Source of the DNA: a virus
Reading direction: 5' to 3' (one strand)
DNA: 36,020 nucleotides
Virus record (IMG/VR): IMGVR_UViG_3300044974_000516
Coordinates: 1 to 36,020 of that record
Shown: in pieces, positions 7,095-16,139 of the stretch
Layout: each line of letters starts with the position of its first letter
Numbering within the stretch: position 1 is the first letter of the stretch
Made by a program: the position numbers and the translations under genes
Notes under the pieces: generated by a model
Seen by the model: the letters and a program-made list of their open reading frames with translations, nothing else
Told to the model about the DNA's origin: nothing
The model's database searches: none

Positions 7095-7934
7095 GTGGCG
7101 ATCCCGGCCGACATTCGTGCGGCTCTGCGTCGTCGAGATGCGGACCTGACGCGACTCGGTGACCGTATCGGCGCGGAGCTCGTCGGCCTGCGTGACACGC
7201 TACGTGACCGGCTCCTCGAGCTGGCTACCGAGGCAGGTGGCGGCGATTGGCGCACCGGCCTGCTCGCGGTGCAGCTCGACCAGGTCGCGGCGGCGGTTGC
7301 CGAGGAAACCGGCGAGATACAAGACCAGTGGCTCGACGGGCTCGACGACATCGAGCGCGCGACCCCCGATTATCTCCGCAGCGTGGGCCTCGACCCCGAC
7401 AACGTCGTCGACATCGAGGCGCTCACGGCCGTCATTGACGCAGCCCGGCGCGACGCCAACGACGCGTTCCGAGCGGCGAACCTCACCACGGCCACGGACC
7501 TCGTCCCGCTCATGCGCGAGGGCTACCGGCTGGAAAGCATCACCGAGCTTTCGCAGCGTCTGGCCGAGCGGCTGCAGGTCTCTCTCGGGCAGGCAGCCAC
7601 CGAGGCACGGACACAGACGGCGGTCTACGCGCGCGCCATCTCCAACGCGTACGCGGACGAGTCCGGCGTGCCGATTGGCTTCGCCTATGGTGGCCCCGAC
7701 GACGGCCTCACGCGTCCCTTCTGCGAGGCGTGCCTGGGCTTCTGGTTCTCGCCTGAGTTGGTGCGCGGGCTCGACAATGGGCAGACCGGCCTGCCTCATC
7801 CCTTGGAGAGTGGCGGCGGGTACAACTGCCGACACTCGTGGCTTGCTGTCCCCTTGGCGACGGCCAAGCGGTGGGGCTACAAGGAAGCCGACGCATCGAC
7901 CGTGCGCACGGCCAACAACGCCGCGACCGGGTGA
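7095..7934 (+). CDS. Minor head protein (Mu gpF / SPP1 gp7-like)
   Basis: This 279-residue protein starts at GTG immediately after the previous stop. Its C-terminal signature is typical of the Mu gpF/SPP1 gp7 head morphogenesis family: DGLTRPFCEACLGFWF, then GLPHPLESGGGYNCRHSWL, with Cys and His positions resembling the family's conserved (T)R..C ... NCRH. The N-terminal two thirds are helical. Family members bind the portal and are carried in the head in a few copies, affecting assembly or DNA ejection. Location after the capsid gene rather than next to the portal is a variation on the usual order. The gene is followed by a 32-bp gap holding a leaderless promoter. Confidence 0.78.
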   Translation: MAIPADIRAALRRRDADLTRLGDRIGAELVGLRDTLRDRLLELATEAGGGDWRTGLLAVQLDQVAAAVAEETGEIQDQWLDGLDDIERATPDYLRSVGLDPDNVVDIEALTAVIDAARRDANDAFRAANLTTATDLVPLMREGYRLESITELSQRLAERLQVSLGQAATEARTQTAVYARAISNAYADESGVPIGFAYGGPDDGLTRPFCEACLGFWFSPELVRGLDNGQTGLPHPLESGGGYNCRHSWLAVPLATAKRWGYKEADASTVRTANNAATG

Positions 7935-7950
7935 CGTAGGGGCCTCAGTG

Positions 7951-7966
7951 TGGTAGGCTCTGCGCC
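7951..7966 (+). promoter_or_regulatory. Leaderless extended -10 promoter before neck/tail genes
   Basis: TGg-TAGGCT (-10 box 7954-7959) stands exactly 7 bp upstream of ATG 7967, with no ribosome-binding site in between. It matches the portal and endolysin promoters in sequence and spacing. It would start a separate transcript for the neck and tail block. Confidence 0.6.
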
Positions 7967-9007
7967 ATGACCGCACGCAAGCTCCTGACCGGCCTCGGCC
8001 ATGTGTGGCACTGGACCAATCCAGACGGCGTGCTCGTCGCTAACCCCACGCTGACCATCGACTGGCCAGCGGGTGTGCAGACCTACTCGTTGACGCAGTC
8101 GCGGCAGGTCGACCAGGTCACAGCTATCAGCACGGACCGGCGCACGTTGACCGTGACGTGGGGTCTGTCAGGTTCGCCCACCACGGCCATCAGCGGCGAT
8201 CAGCCAGCGGCCGTTGTGCTGCAATCCATCGGCCTCGTCGGTGCCTCGCTGCGCGTCGTGCGCGTGGTCACGGATGATGGCATCGAGGGCACGCTTGAGC
8301 TTGCCGAGCCGGTGCCGCATCCGGTCGCGTTCGCGGTCAATCCCGCGAACCTGCACTGGCTGCAGCGGCAGGCGGCCATCTCGAGCGCGCATATCGGCGC
8401 CACGCCAATGCGCAACATCCGATGGACCATCGACTACGAGACCGTCGACGCCTTCAACGCTGAACCCCTCGCCTATGACCGCGACCGCGACGTCTTGCAC
8501 GTGGTCGCGATGGAGTTCGCCACGCGGCTGAGCGATGCCGAACTGCTCGGCTACGTGCCCGACCTGCGAGCGCGGCCCGCTGGTCAAGGCTCGTGGAAGC
8601 TCCAGCGCGACGCGGCGCTCGACGAACTCATCGGCCACATCAAGCGGCGCATCTCGCCTCGCCACGAGGACGTGCTACCAGGTCGACAGTTCGCCCGCAC
8701 GCATGCCTACCTCGCGGCGGCGGTCATTCTCGATGGCACGAGCATGGGCGGGCAGGACCGAACGGCGCTTGCCACGTACTACCGCGAGCGAGCGTCGCAG
8801 GAACTCGACAACGTCTTGTCGCTCGTGGACTGGCAAGACCTCAACCTCAATGGCGAGGTCGAGCCCGAGGAGATCGACGCGGCGTCGTCGCAGCAGCTGG
8901 CCCGGCAGGTCGGCACCACGCTGACCAACACGGCCATCGTCTCGTTCCCTGTCGACCCGCAACCCCCGGCGACCATCGAGCTCGCCCGCGTTACAGACCA
9001 GCGATGA
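7967..9007 (+). CDS. Head-tail adaptor candidate, unknown family
   Basis: I do not recognise this 346-residue protein by family. It is the first gene after the minor head protein and is followed by neck and tail-completion genes, so an adaptor or neck-proximal structural role is likely. The N-terminal half (to about 170) is beta-rich with repeated T/V strands (TLTVTWGLSG, GTLELAEPVPHPVAFAVNP). The C-terminal part contains helices around LQRDAALDELIGHIKRRISP and TALATYYRERASQELDNVL, then WQDLNLNGEVEPEEID. That helical part is reminiscent of head-tail connector adaptors, and the protein might fuse such an adaptor to a beta domain. Translation is predicted to be leaderless. Confidence 0.65.
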   Translation: MTARKLLTGLGHVWHWTNPDGVLVANPTLTIDWPAGVQTYSLTQSRQVDQVTAISTDRRTLTVTWGLSGSPTTAISGDQPAAVVLQSIGLVGASLRVVRVVTDDGIEGTLELAEPVPHPVAFAVNPANLHWLQRQAAISSAHIGATPMRNIRWTIDYETVDAFNAEPLAYDRDRDVLHVVAMEFATRLSDAELLGYVPDLRARPAGQGSWKLQRDAALDELIGHIKRRISPRHEDVLPGRQFARTHAYLAAAVILDGTSMGGQDRTALATYYRERASQELDNVLSLVDWQDLNLNGEVEPEEIDAASSQQLARQVGTTLTNTAIVSFPVDPQPPATIELARVTDQR

Positions 9008-9576
9008 GCATCGAGGCCAAGCACGACTTTGGCGCGACGTGGCCCTCGTTCGTGTGGGACGCCACAGCCGTGCGCGATGTCGGCGAGGCCCTGCGCACGT
9101 CGCTCGTGCAGCGCACGTTCTTCGAGGGCTTGGACGTCGACGATGCGCCCATGAAGCGTTACTCGACAAAGCCCGTAGTCATCTACAACAAGAGCGAGAC
9201 GGCGCGGCGGCTCAAGCCCAAGGGCGGCGTGCCGTGGAAGGGTCGGCGCGGCCCGATGAAGGGTCGCACGGTCGGCCGCTTCTACGAGGGCGGCTACGCT
9301 GAGTACAAGGAGCAGAGCCGCAAGGGTCTGAACTCCAACTCGGTCGAGGTGGACCTCATCCTCTCGGGGCAGCTCTCGCGCTCCATCGCCTTGACGGCGG
9401 TGGGCAAGACGGGCGTCACCATCTCTCCTCGAGGCGCGGCCGTGGCCTACGCTGGCGCGACCCACGATAAGCGCAACTGGTGGGGTATCAGCCAGCGCAA
9501 CTACGCGGACTTGCAGGCGGCGCTGCCTGCCATCATCGGCGGCGCTATTCAGCGTAGCCTGCGAGGCAAGCAGTGA
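9004..9576 (+). CDS. Tail completion / virion morphogenesis protein (gpG/gp10-like)
   Basis: This 190-residue protein starts at ATG 9004, overlapping the upstream stop by four bases (ATGA). Basic patches (RRLKPKGG, KGRRGPMKGRTVGR) precede the segment VDLILSGQLSRSIALTAVG and a following TISPRGAAVAYA. The SGQL-x-x-SI element plus a short beta strand pair is typical of HK97 gp10/Mu gpG virion morphogenesis proteins, which join head and tail. It lies just before the tail terminator candidate, the standard order in siphophages. The basic loop region is longer than usual for this family. Confidence 0.65.
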   Translation: MSIEAKHDFGATWPSFVWDATAVRDVGEALRTSLVQRTFFEGLDVDDAPMKRYSTKPVVIYNKSETARRLKPKGGVPWKGRRGPMKGRTVGRFYEGGYAEYKEQSRKGLNSNSVEVDLILSGQLSRSIALTAVGKTGVTISPRGAAVAYAGATHDKRNWWGISQRNYADLQAALPAIIGGAIQRSLRGKQ

Positions 9577-10025
9577 GCCTGTACGGTCTCCTCGATGCGC
9601 TCTCCGCGGCCGTCGCCGGCATCGTGCCTGCGACTGCGCCTGGGCTTGCCTTCACCTTGGTGGACTTCCCCTCTGAGGGCGAGCTGCTCCAAGAGTCCGA
9701 CCGAGTCCCGAGCCGAGCAGTCTACGTGCAGGAGGGTCCACCCATCGACACGGGGCTCGTGTCTGGCGACCCCATCGACGAGGCCAGTTACGGCATCACC
9801 ATCACGGTGCTCTATCGTGAGGCCGACTTCGCAGGCTCTGCGTACCGGGCAGCGGTCGAGGACGCCGTCAACATCATCAGCACCATCCGGCCGCAGTCGG
9901 TATGGGCATCACAAGCAAACGACGTGGCCGTCTACCCTGACACTCAGGTCGAGGACATCGGCGACGTGGACAGAGTCACAGGGCGCATTCTTCGCGTCCG
10001 CATGACAGCGAGGGTGAGTGTATGA
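9573..10025 (+). CDS. Tail terminator-like protein
   Basis: This 150-residue protein starts at GTG 9573 with a GTGA overlap. It has the composition and size of tail terminators (lambda gpU / HK97 gp10-neighbour class) that cap the tube and end tail elongation: an N-terminal helix (LYGLLDALSAAVAGIV), then strands such as YGITITVLYREADF and GRILRVRMTARVSV, with a helix AYRAAVEDAVNIISTI between. It sits between the completion protein and the tube protein, which is the expected location. Assignment rests mostly on size, fold pattern and gene order. Confidence 0.6.
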   Translation: MSLYGLLDALSAAVAGIVPATAPGLAFTLVDFPSEGELLQESDRVPSRAVYVQEGPPIDTGLVSGDPIDEASYGITITVLYREADFAGSAYRAAVEDAVNIISTIRPQSVWASQANDVAVYPDTQVEDIGDVDRVTGRILRVRMTARVSV

Positions 10026-11314
10026 GCGCAGGACGTTTGGGCGGTCAGTCGGTCGCCATCGCAGTCGAGTCCACCTACGGCAGCCCCGACGCAGCGGACC
10101 ACGCGCTGGTCGACACCTCAGGCTTGACCTTCAACGCCGTGAAGCCCACGCGGGCGTCCTCGAGCAACGAGGCCACCACGGCGACCATCCCGCTCTACTC
10201 TGAGCCTGCCGTCTCGACGAGCGGCGCGGGTCAGGTGCCCGAGCCCGAGGCGCCCTACCTGTCGAGCGGCGAGCCTGCCATCCGTGAGCTCGGCGACTTC
10301 GACATGGTCTTCAAGGGCGAGTCGGCGCAGGGCGTCAACTTCTCGGGCACGCGCCTCGCGGAGCTGCTCGGCTCGTCGCTGGGCCTCGTCAGCAAGACGG
10401 GCGGCTCTGCTGTGACCGTGACGAACGACGTCAGCGACACCGAGTTCGAGGTGTCCGCGGGTGACCTCGCGCTCGTGAACCCCGGCGACGTGGTCGCGTG
10501 GGTGTCGGCGGCGCGGCTCACCGAGTACGCCATCATCACGGCCGTCAATGGCGGCACCAACGTCGTGACCGTGCGGCCTGCCTTCTCGGCGAACCCGCAG
10601 ACGGGCGACAGCGTCAAGCTCTGCTCCGTGGCGTATCCGAAGATCGGGGCGCTCGGCGCAACGTCGCTGGCGGTGCGCTACCGTGACCGTGCTCGCGAGG
10701 TGATGAGCACCGGCTGCCGCGCGAACAACATCGGGCTGGCGTTCAGCGGCGACGACAAGCGCACGCTGGAGATGACCTTCACTCTGAGCCCTGCGTTCAA
10801 GAGCGTGACGGCCTACGGCTCGGCGCTGGCGGGTCCGGCGAACTTGGCGAACGGCGTGGCGCTCAAGCGCTGGGGGCAGGCCATCTACGCCCCGAGCACG
10901 ACGGGTTCGCGGACCGTGGCGACGCTGCGCGACATGACGGCCACCATCACCATCGGGCTCGACCCGGTCGGCTCGGCTACCACGAGCATCGTGGGTGCGG
11001 CTGATGCCGAGGTGACCAGCGCTCAGGTCACGGTTTCGCTGACCTTCTCGGACTTCGTGCGCGCGACGCTGCGGGACATGATTCGCCTGGGCGAGACGAA
11101 CACGTGGGTTTTCCCCATCGAGGGCGGCGAGCTCGCCGGCGCGGCGCTCATCATCCCGGCCGGGTTCGTCCAGGAGTTGCCCGGCGACACCATCGAGGAT
11201 GAGCGCTCCTTCAGCACCTGCACCATCGCGGCGGCGTCGAGCCCCTACACCGGCACGAGCGGCACGCCCACGGCGGCGAACGGCGCCTACTTCCTGCTCG
11301 CGTTCTGCTCCTGA
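10022..11314 (+). CDS. Major tail tube protein
   Basis: This 430-residue protein precedes the frameshifted tail chaperones, as major tail proteins do. The N-terminal GGQSVAIAVESTYGSPDAAD is a common opening of tube proteins of the DUF-type found in actinophage and Mu-like siphophages. Long beta-rich stretches (TVTNDVSDTEFEVSAGDLALVNPGD, here quoted in part as SDTEFEVSAGDLALV; TMTATITIGLDPVGS) fit the tube fold. It is longer than minimal tube proteins (about 150-200 residues) and may contain an added surface domain around residues 120-200. Codon usage is strongly C/G-ending, as in the capsid gene, which suggests high expression. The stop overlaps the next ATG. Confidence 0.72.
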   Translation: MSAGRLGGQSVAIAVESTYGSPDAADHALVDTSGLTFNAVKPTRASSSNEATTATIPLYSEPAVSTSGAGQVPEPEAPYLSSGEPAIRELGDFDMVFKGESAQGVNFSGTRLAELLGSSLGLVSKTGGSAVTVTNDVSDTEFEVSAGDLALVNPGDVVAWVSAARLTEYAIITAVNGGTNVVTVRPAFSANPQTGDSVKLCSVAYPKIGALGATSLAVRYRDRAREVMSTGCRANNIGLAFSGDDKRTLEMTFTLSPAFKSVTAYGSALAGPANLANGVALKRWGQAIYAPSTTGSRTVATLRDMTATITIGLDPVGSATTSIVGAADAEVTSAQVTVSLTFSDFVRATLRDMIRLGETNTWVFPIEGGELAGAALIIPAGFVQELPGDTIEDERSFSTCTIAAASSPYTGTSGTPTAANGAYFLLAFCS

Positions 11315-11892
11315 TGGCGCTCGCAATCGCCACCAACACGCAGGTCGCGTCGCGGTTCGTCCTCATCTGCGACCCCTCGGTCCAGCAGGCGAACGAGGTC
11401 GAGGCCCTGCGTCGGTACATCGAGACGCGGGACGTGTCCGCGCTTGTCATCCCCGAAGATGCCACGTGGGTTGAGGCGCTGCCTCTGGACCGTCGTGCGG
11501 TCTGCGTGGCTGAAGCCCAAGCGCACATCGCACGCGGGGCGGTCGAGTACGGGTCAGCGGAGCGCGTGCTGCGTCGCCACGAGGCCATCGTACGCGCGGC
11601 CTGCGTCAGCATCTCCGACCTACCGCAGCTCAAGCGGGACGCCTCGGGCTACCCGGTCGAGCGGCTGTGGGAGCTTCTGCCCGACGCAGAGTCGGTCATC
11701 GTCGGCATCGCGGCGCATGTCGAAGCGGTCTCGACGCTCCCAAAAGCGCCCGTGCCGTCCTCGACTGGCTCGCGTGGGCGGGGGCGTGCGAGCGCCTCAG
11801 CGCCCGGCGCTACGAGTGCGGCACCTGTGCAGACGGAGATTGCGGCGGTGTCGGCGACGAGTGGGCAGCCCGAGAGCAGCGGGACGGTGTGA
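11314..11892 (+). CDS. Tail assembly chaperone G
   Basis: This 192-residue zero-frame product lies between the tube and tape measure genes. The N-terminal 140 residues are globular (DPSVQQANEVEALRRYI; DRRAVCVAEAQAHIARGAV). The tail from about residue 145 is low-complexity Ser/Ala/Gly/Pro, as expected for the part read only when no frameshift occurs. By analogy with lambda gpG it coats the tape measure during tube assembly. The slippery heptamer C-CCA-AAA at 11739-11745 lies in exact zero-frame register at codons 143-144, followed by GC-rich sequence that could fold as a stimulator. Confidence 0.8.
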   Translation: MALAIATNTQVASRFVLICDPSVQQANEVEALRRYIETRDVSALVIPEDATWVEALPLDRRAVCVAEAQAHIARGAVEYGSAERVLRRHEAIVRAACVSISDLPQLKRDASGYPVERLWELLPDAESVIVGIAAHVEAVSTLPKAPVPSSTGSRGRGRASASAPGATSAAPVQTEIAAVSATSGQPESSGTV

Positions 11893-12134
11893 CATGGCTG
11901 GCGGTCGACATGTACGACCGCGAGCGGTGGAGCGTGGTGTGTCCCGAGCACGAGGCGCGGTCCCTGTGGGTGCATCGCGTGGTCGAGGCTTTCGAGGCGA
12001 CGCGGGCGGGGCTGCGCCTCGAGGACGTGGTGCCCGATGCCACGGCGGCCGTGGTCGAGGGCGTGCTACATCTGGCGCGCGCGCTGCGCGAGGCTGAGCA
12101 CGCAGAGGTCGAGGTCGCAAGGAGGAAGCGATGA
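11314..12134 (+). CDS. Tail assembly chaperone GT via -1 frameshift
   Basis: A -1 slip at CCCAAAA (11739-11745) joins the first 144 residues of G to a -1 frame that continues SARAVLDWLAWAG and runs to a stop at 12132-12134, giving about 273 residues. The -1 frame is open well before the slip site and codes for a globular, aromatic-rich domain, whereas the competing zero-frame tail is low complexity. The T part has a CGTC-x4-C cluster and a later CPEHEA, a possible metal site. Its end overlaps the tape measure start by four bases. This matches the lambda G/GT arrangement, where the fusion recruits tail tube subunits to the tape measure. Confidence 0.78.
11739..11745 (+). promoter_or_regulatory. 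-1 ribosomal slippery site CCCAAAA
   Basis: The heptamer fits X-XXY-YYZ (C CCA AAA) in the zero frame, and re-pairing in -1 gives CCC AAA. It is the only sequence I found in the overlap that satisfies the rule. The shifted frame yields the sole plausible continuation into the T domain. Confidence 0.78.
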
Positions 12135-13786
12135 GCGTCACCAACCTGCAGATTGCAGTCAAAATCGAGGGCGCCGACGAGGCAGCCAGCAAGCTGCAGC
12201 GCGTCGAGAACGCTGCGGACGAGGTCGGCAAGAAGTCAGAGAAGGCAGGCGGCCTGCTGGCTGGCTTTGAGTCTGGCGTCAAGAAGCTCGACGACGCGGT
12301 CGACAAGGTCGAGCGACCCATGCGCACGTTCAGCGGCGCGCTCGACATCGCCTCTCTAGCCCTCGGCGTGGGGTTGGCTGGTCCGCTCGGGCAGGTCATC
12401 AGCCAACTCATCGAGTTCGGCGGCGTGGCTCTCGACGCTGCGCGGTCCGCTGGCATCTTCGCTCGGTCGAGCGAGGAGATTGCCAACAACATCCGAGACG
12501 TCGGCAAGGCTGCGACGTCGTCACAGGAGGACGTCACAAAGTTCTACGCGGCCATCGCTGCGGGTGCGCAGGGTCAGGGCGCCACGCTTGAGCAGCGCGC
12601 TCTCATCGAGCGCACAGGCGTGTCTCTGGGCGGTCTGCGCAAAGAGCTTGCCGACCTGCAGCAAGGCATCACCGAGGCCATCGCCACGCAGGCCGAGGCT
12701 CGGCGTATCATCGCCTCAACGACCGAAGACCTGACGCGGCAAGTTGGGCCGGTGCGCTCTCGGGCAGAGGGTGAGCGGCTGCGCCAAGAGCGGAAGGTCG
12801 CGCAAGACGAGTTGCAGCGAGCCATTGGGCTTGAGCAGACCTTCCGCAGTTCGGCAATCAATCGTCAGGACACCATCGACCGCCTGACGCGGCAGACGAC
12901 GGAGGCTCTCGGGGCACAGACTAACGCGCAGAAGGCAGTCACTGCGGCAAAGGTTGAGGACGTCAAAGTCACCGAGCGCGCGACTAGGGCAACCCGCGAG
13001 AGCACCGAGGCAATCCAAGCGGAGATCGAGCGACTCAAGCAGGCCGAGTTCGACCGAATCACTGCCAAGGTCATCGCAGAGGAGCGAGCACGCATCGAGT
13101 TCGAGCGGTCGTCAACGCCTCTCGCGTTGGCCGAGGGTCTGCCGGTGCAGGGTCCGACGCTGCAGGAGGCGCTGGGTGACGTCATTGGCCCTGGCGCACC
13201 GGCAGTCAAGACGATCTCCCCGCTTGAGGAGAGCCTCAACAGCCTGTCCGAGTCTGCGATGAACCTGGAGTCGATGGGCGTGGGCGCGCTGCAGTCGTTC
13301 AGCCAAGCGGCAGGGCAGGCGCTCGCGTCACTGGTTATCGACGGCGACAAGGCTGCTGGCTCGTTCAAGAAGCTGGCGGGCCAAGTGGCTGCGGGCTTGA
13401 GCGCGCAGGCGTTCGGCTACGCTGTATTCCTGACAGCGCTCGGTGTCGCTGCGACGCTCGCTCCTGTAGCACTTGGCGCCCTCAACCCGAGCGGCTTGTT
13501 CGCGGGTGCTGCGGCCATGGCGGGCACCGGCCTCCTGCTCGGCGTGACGGCGCGGGCGCTGGGTGCCTCGACCTACGGGCCAGGGCAGTCGTCGCAGTCT
13601 GCATCAGGCGCGGCGGGTGGAGCTCAAGACCGCGTGTCGTCGTTCTCGGCGGGCGGTGGTGGCGCGCAGCCGATGCAGGTCACGGTCGTGCTCGGTGTCG
13701 ACGAGGTGTCCAATGTCCTCGTCCGGCAGTCGCAGCGCGAGTCCCGCGCTGGTAGTCTCTCCTCGTCACGATTGGCGGTGGTCTAA
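12131..13786 (+). CDS. Tape measure protein
   Basis: This 551-residue protein sets tail length and guides tube assembly. It is strongly helical: VKIEGADEAASKLQRVENAADEV at the N-terminus (a typical tape measure opening, quoted only in part), hydrophobic segments near 78-110 and 425-475 that may insert in the host membrane at ejection, and a Gly/Ser/Gln-rich patch near 480-510. It starts at ATG 12131 after a strong AAGGAGG. At about 0.15 nm per residue, the usual tape measure relation, it predicts a tail near 80 nm, short for a siphophage. The next gene's start overlaps its stop. Confidence 0.82.
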   Translation: MSVTNLQIAVKIEGADEAASKLQRVENAADEVGKKSEKAGGLLAGFESGVKKLDDAVDKVERPMRTFSGALDIASLALGVGLAGPLGQVISQLIEFGGVALDAARSAGIFARSSEEIANNIRDVGKAATSSQEDVTKFYAAIAAGAQGQGATLEQRALIERTGVSLGGLRKELADLQQGITEAIATQAEARRIIASTTEDLTRQVGPVRSRAEGERLRQERKVAQDELQRAIGLEQTFRSSAINRQDTIDRLTRQTTEALGAQTNAQKAVTAAKVEDVKVTERATRATRESTEAIQAEIERLKQAEFDRITAKVIAEERARIEFERSSTPLALAEGLPVQGPTLQEALGDVIGPGAPAVKTISPLEESLNSLSESAMNLESMGVGALQSFSQAAGQALASLVIDGDKAAGSFKKLAGQVAAGLSAQAFGYAVFLTALGVAATLAPVALGALNPSGLFAGAAAMAGTGLLLGVTARALGASTYGPGQSSQSASGAAGGAQDRVSSFSAGGGGAQPMQVTVVLGVDEVSNVLVRQSQRESRAGSLSSSRLAVV

Positions 13787-15063
13787 TGCCTGTCATCGTC
13801 CTTCCCGGCTCGGCTACCTCGGCGCGGTCAATCCCTGCGCTGCTTGCTCGATGCGACGTCTACGAGTTCGCGGGCTCGACCGTGTTCACGCGCGGGGCCA
13901 CGAACGTCACCATTCCTGCCACGGCCACGCTCTACGACGGCGGGCGATACCCCGACCTCTTGGCCTTTTTGAACGGCTACGGCTCGCAGCTGGGGCAGTC
14001 GATGAGCGAGGCCCTCAACGCTGATTGGACTGCGGGCGGCGGCGTGCCTGCCACGTGGGAGGTCGGCATCGACGAGACTGACCGCATCTTCGTGCGCGTG
14101 CTGACTGCGGAGATCGCGTCCTTCGCGGTGCAAGCGTCGACCGGCAATCCGTGGGGCTTCACATCTCCCATTGCGAGTTCGACCACGGTCGGCTCGTACC
14201 AGGTCATCACGGCGCCCGATGCGTGGGAGCGTGGCAACCTCGACCTCTGGAACGTGGGCCAAGGCTTCACGGTCAACGACGGGCTCACCTTTGGGGGACT
14301 CTACAACGAAGACGTCACCGTTCATTCGTTGCCTGTGGCTCTGCGCGCCTATGACGCCGAGGCTGACGGCGTGTTCCCCACCGACTCGCTTGAGCAGGTC
14401 GACAACGACGCCAACGACAACGTGTTCCGGCGCATCCGATGGGGCATCGACACGACGGGGCGCGTGTGGACGTCCTACCCGGTGGGCATCTCGGGCATCG
14501 GCTGGCCTGCGACGGCCATCTCCAAGCGGTTCCGGCGCATGCTCGGCTTTACCGGCGAGGAAACCCCGGCGCTCGTCTCGTCACGCTACCTGCTGACGGC
14601 GACCTACCGCACGCCCCTCGTCCTCGTCCTCGAGCGCGGGCTCACGCGACACAGCCGAGTGCTCCGCAGCATCGACGGCGTGGTGGAGCTGCAGGACGGC
14701 CGAGCGCGAGGGCGCCACGTCGGGCACTCCATCACGCACGAACTGGAGTTCACCGTGCGCGGGCAGTCGGCGGCCGAGAGCGACGAGGGCCAAGTCATCG
14801 CAGCCTGGGCGCCTTACGTCACGCGCGGGCAGCCCTGCACACTCGACTTCACATGGGGCGACTCGCGGCGGGCGCGGCTTCTTGAGACGCTGCTCGACGG
14901 TACGGACGTGCCAGCCTTCACCGATGGCTACACGACGGAGCCTCTCGCGGGGCGCGTCGTGGCAAGGGTCGCGGCAAGCTCGGCCAGTGACTACCCGGTG
15001 AGGCTCTCGGGCGCTCGCGTGCGGTCTGAGCCCATCGCCATGACGCTGGTCGAGGAGCCCTGA
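13786..15063 (+). CDS. Distal tail / tail-tip protein candidate
   Basis: This 425-residue protein is the first gene after the tape measure, where distal tail (Dit) or first baseplate proteins lie. It is beta-rich, with segments such as WEVGIDETDRIFVRVLTA and FRRIRWGIDTTGRVWTSYP, and a C-terminal half (SITHELEFTVRGQS; AWAPYVTRGQPCTLDF) reminiscent of a second beta domain. I do not recognise a specific family. It overlaps both neighbours by one base (TGATG), tying it to the tail operon. Confidence 0.62.
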   Translation: MPVIVLPGSATSARSIPALLARCDVYEFAGSTVFTRGATNVTIPATATLYDGGRYPDLLAFLNGYGSQLGQSMSEALNADWTAGGGVPATWEVGIDETDRIFVRVLTAEIASFAVQASTGNPWGFTSPIASSTTVGSYQVITAPDAWERGNLDLWNVGQGFTVNDGLTFGGLYNEDVTVHSLPVALRAYDAEADGVFPTDSLEQVDNDANDNVFRRIRWGIDTTGRVWTSYPVGISGIGWPATAISKRFRRMLGFTGEETPALVSSRYLLTATYRTPLVLVLERGLTRHSRVLRSIDGVVELQDGRARGRHVGHSITHELEFTVRGQSAAESDEGQVIAAWAPYVTRGQPCTLDFTWGDSRRARLLETLLDGTDVPAFTDGYTTEPLAGRVVARVAASSASDYPVRLSGARVRSEPIAMTLVEEP

Positions 15064-16139
15064 TGCCTCGCCCCATTCCAGCCAGCTACACGCCCATCGA
15101 CCCGCAGGAACTGCTCACCGGCGAGCCTCTCCTCGCAGACTCGGCGGCGCCTCTCTCTGCGGCGTCCAACTGGCTCGATGCGAACAGCGGCCGCACGGAC
15201 TGCATCTCGCAGTCGTTCGTATTCAACGCGGCCACAGGCACGACGCCCTGCGCGCGCATCGCCAACACATCGGCCACCGTTGCAACGTGGCAAATCCCCG
15301 AGTTGTCGGGCGTCACTCAGGTGTTCGTCGTCGTGGCGTGCAAGGTGCGCCCCGGCCCTGTCGGCAGTAACCATTTGCTGCAGGTCACGAGCGTCAACGG
15401 TGGCGGCTCGTTCAGCGTGACAGGCGGGTCCGGCCTCGACGCCACGGTCAAGTTTTTCAGCGGTACTGTCGCGGTCTCGTGGGTCGGCGGGTACGAGCGC
15501 ATCAACCTGCGCCTGCGTGCCGACAGCGTGTCCTCGCTCGAGGTGTGGAGCATCCTTGTCACGCATGCGCAGCCTACGTCTCTGCCAGCCGGTCGACAGG
15601 CAGACGGGCGCATGGCGTTCGATGGCGAGGTGAGTCAGGACAACCCGCTCTCGGCTCGCACGATGCAGGCCCTGCACGACAACGAGACGGCGTTCAATGC
15701 GCGCCCCCACGTGGCGGTCAACGTCTCGGACTTGCAGAACGTCAACGTGGCGGGGCAGGACAAGCTGCAGCCCTACCAGCACCGATGGGCCTGCGTCCGC
15801 ATGCCGGACACTGAGTCGCAGGACCGGACACTCTCGGTGCGTGTGACCATCTCAACGCCCCTCGGCGCGGGCGTCCTGCGCTTCGGCTACGCAGGCACGG
15901 CCGACTTGAGCGGCGAGGGTGGGCAGGTCGCGGTGCAGGTCGCTGCGGGCAAGGTCCGAGACACACAGGTGCTCGACCCCATCACCCAACTCGACGTGCC
16001 GAGCATCTCACGGCAGGACGTGGGCATGCTGTGGCACGGCCTGAGCCTCTGGCCACAGCCCGACCCCGCAACGTGGGATGTGCCGGTCGGCACCTCGGCG
16101 TGTGACATTCACGGCGTCCTTGTTTGGGGGTGGCAGTGA
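15063..16139 (+). CDS. Tail-tip structural protein, unknown
   Basis: I recognise no family for this 358-residue protein. It is Ser/Thr/Val-rich with jelly-roll-like strand patterns in residues 30-180 (FVFNAATGTTPCARIAN; VFVVVACKVRPGPVG; VKFFSGTVAVSWVGGYE). A second domain from about 215 includes HDNETAFNARPHVAVNVSD. The first domain could bind carbohydrate or form part of the tail tip; this is inference from composition and position between the distal tail candidate and the large hub protein. It overlaps the upstream stop (TGATG) and its own stop overlaps the GTG start of the next gene. Confidence 0.6.
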   Translation: MPRPIPASYTPIDPQELLTGEPLLADSAAPLSAASNWLDANSGRTDCISQSFVFNAATGTTPCARIANTSATVATWQIPELSGVTQVFVVVACKVRPGPVGSNHLLQVTSVNGGGSFSVTGGSGLDATVKFFSGTVAVSWVGGYERINLRLRADSVSSLEVWSILVTHAQPTSLPAGRQADGRMAFDGEVSQDNPLSARTMQALHDNETAFNARPHVAVNVSDLQNVNVAGQDKLQPYQHRWACVRMPDTESQDRTLSVRVTISTPLGAGVLRFGYAGTADLSGEGGQVAVQVAAGKVRDTQVLDPITQLDVPSISRQDVGMLWHGLSLWPQPDPATWDVPVGTSACDIHGVLVWGWQ

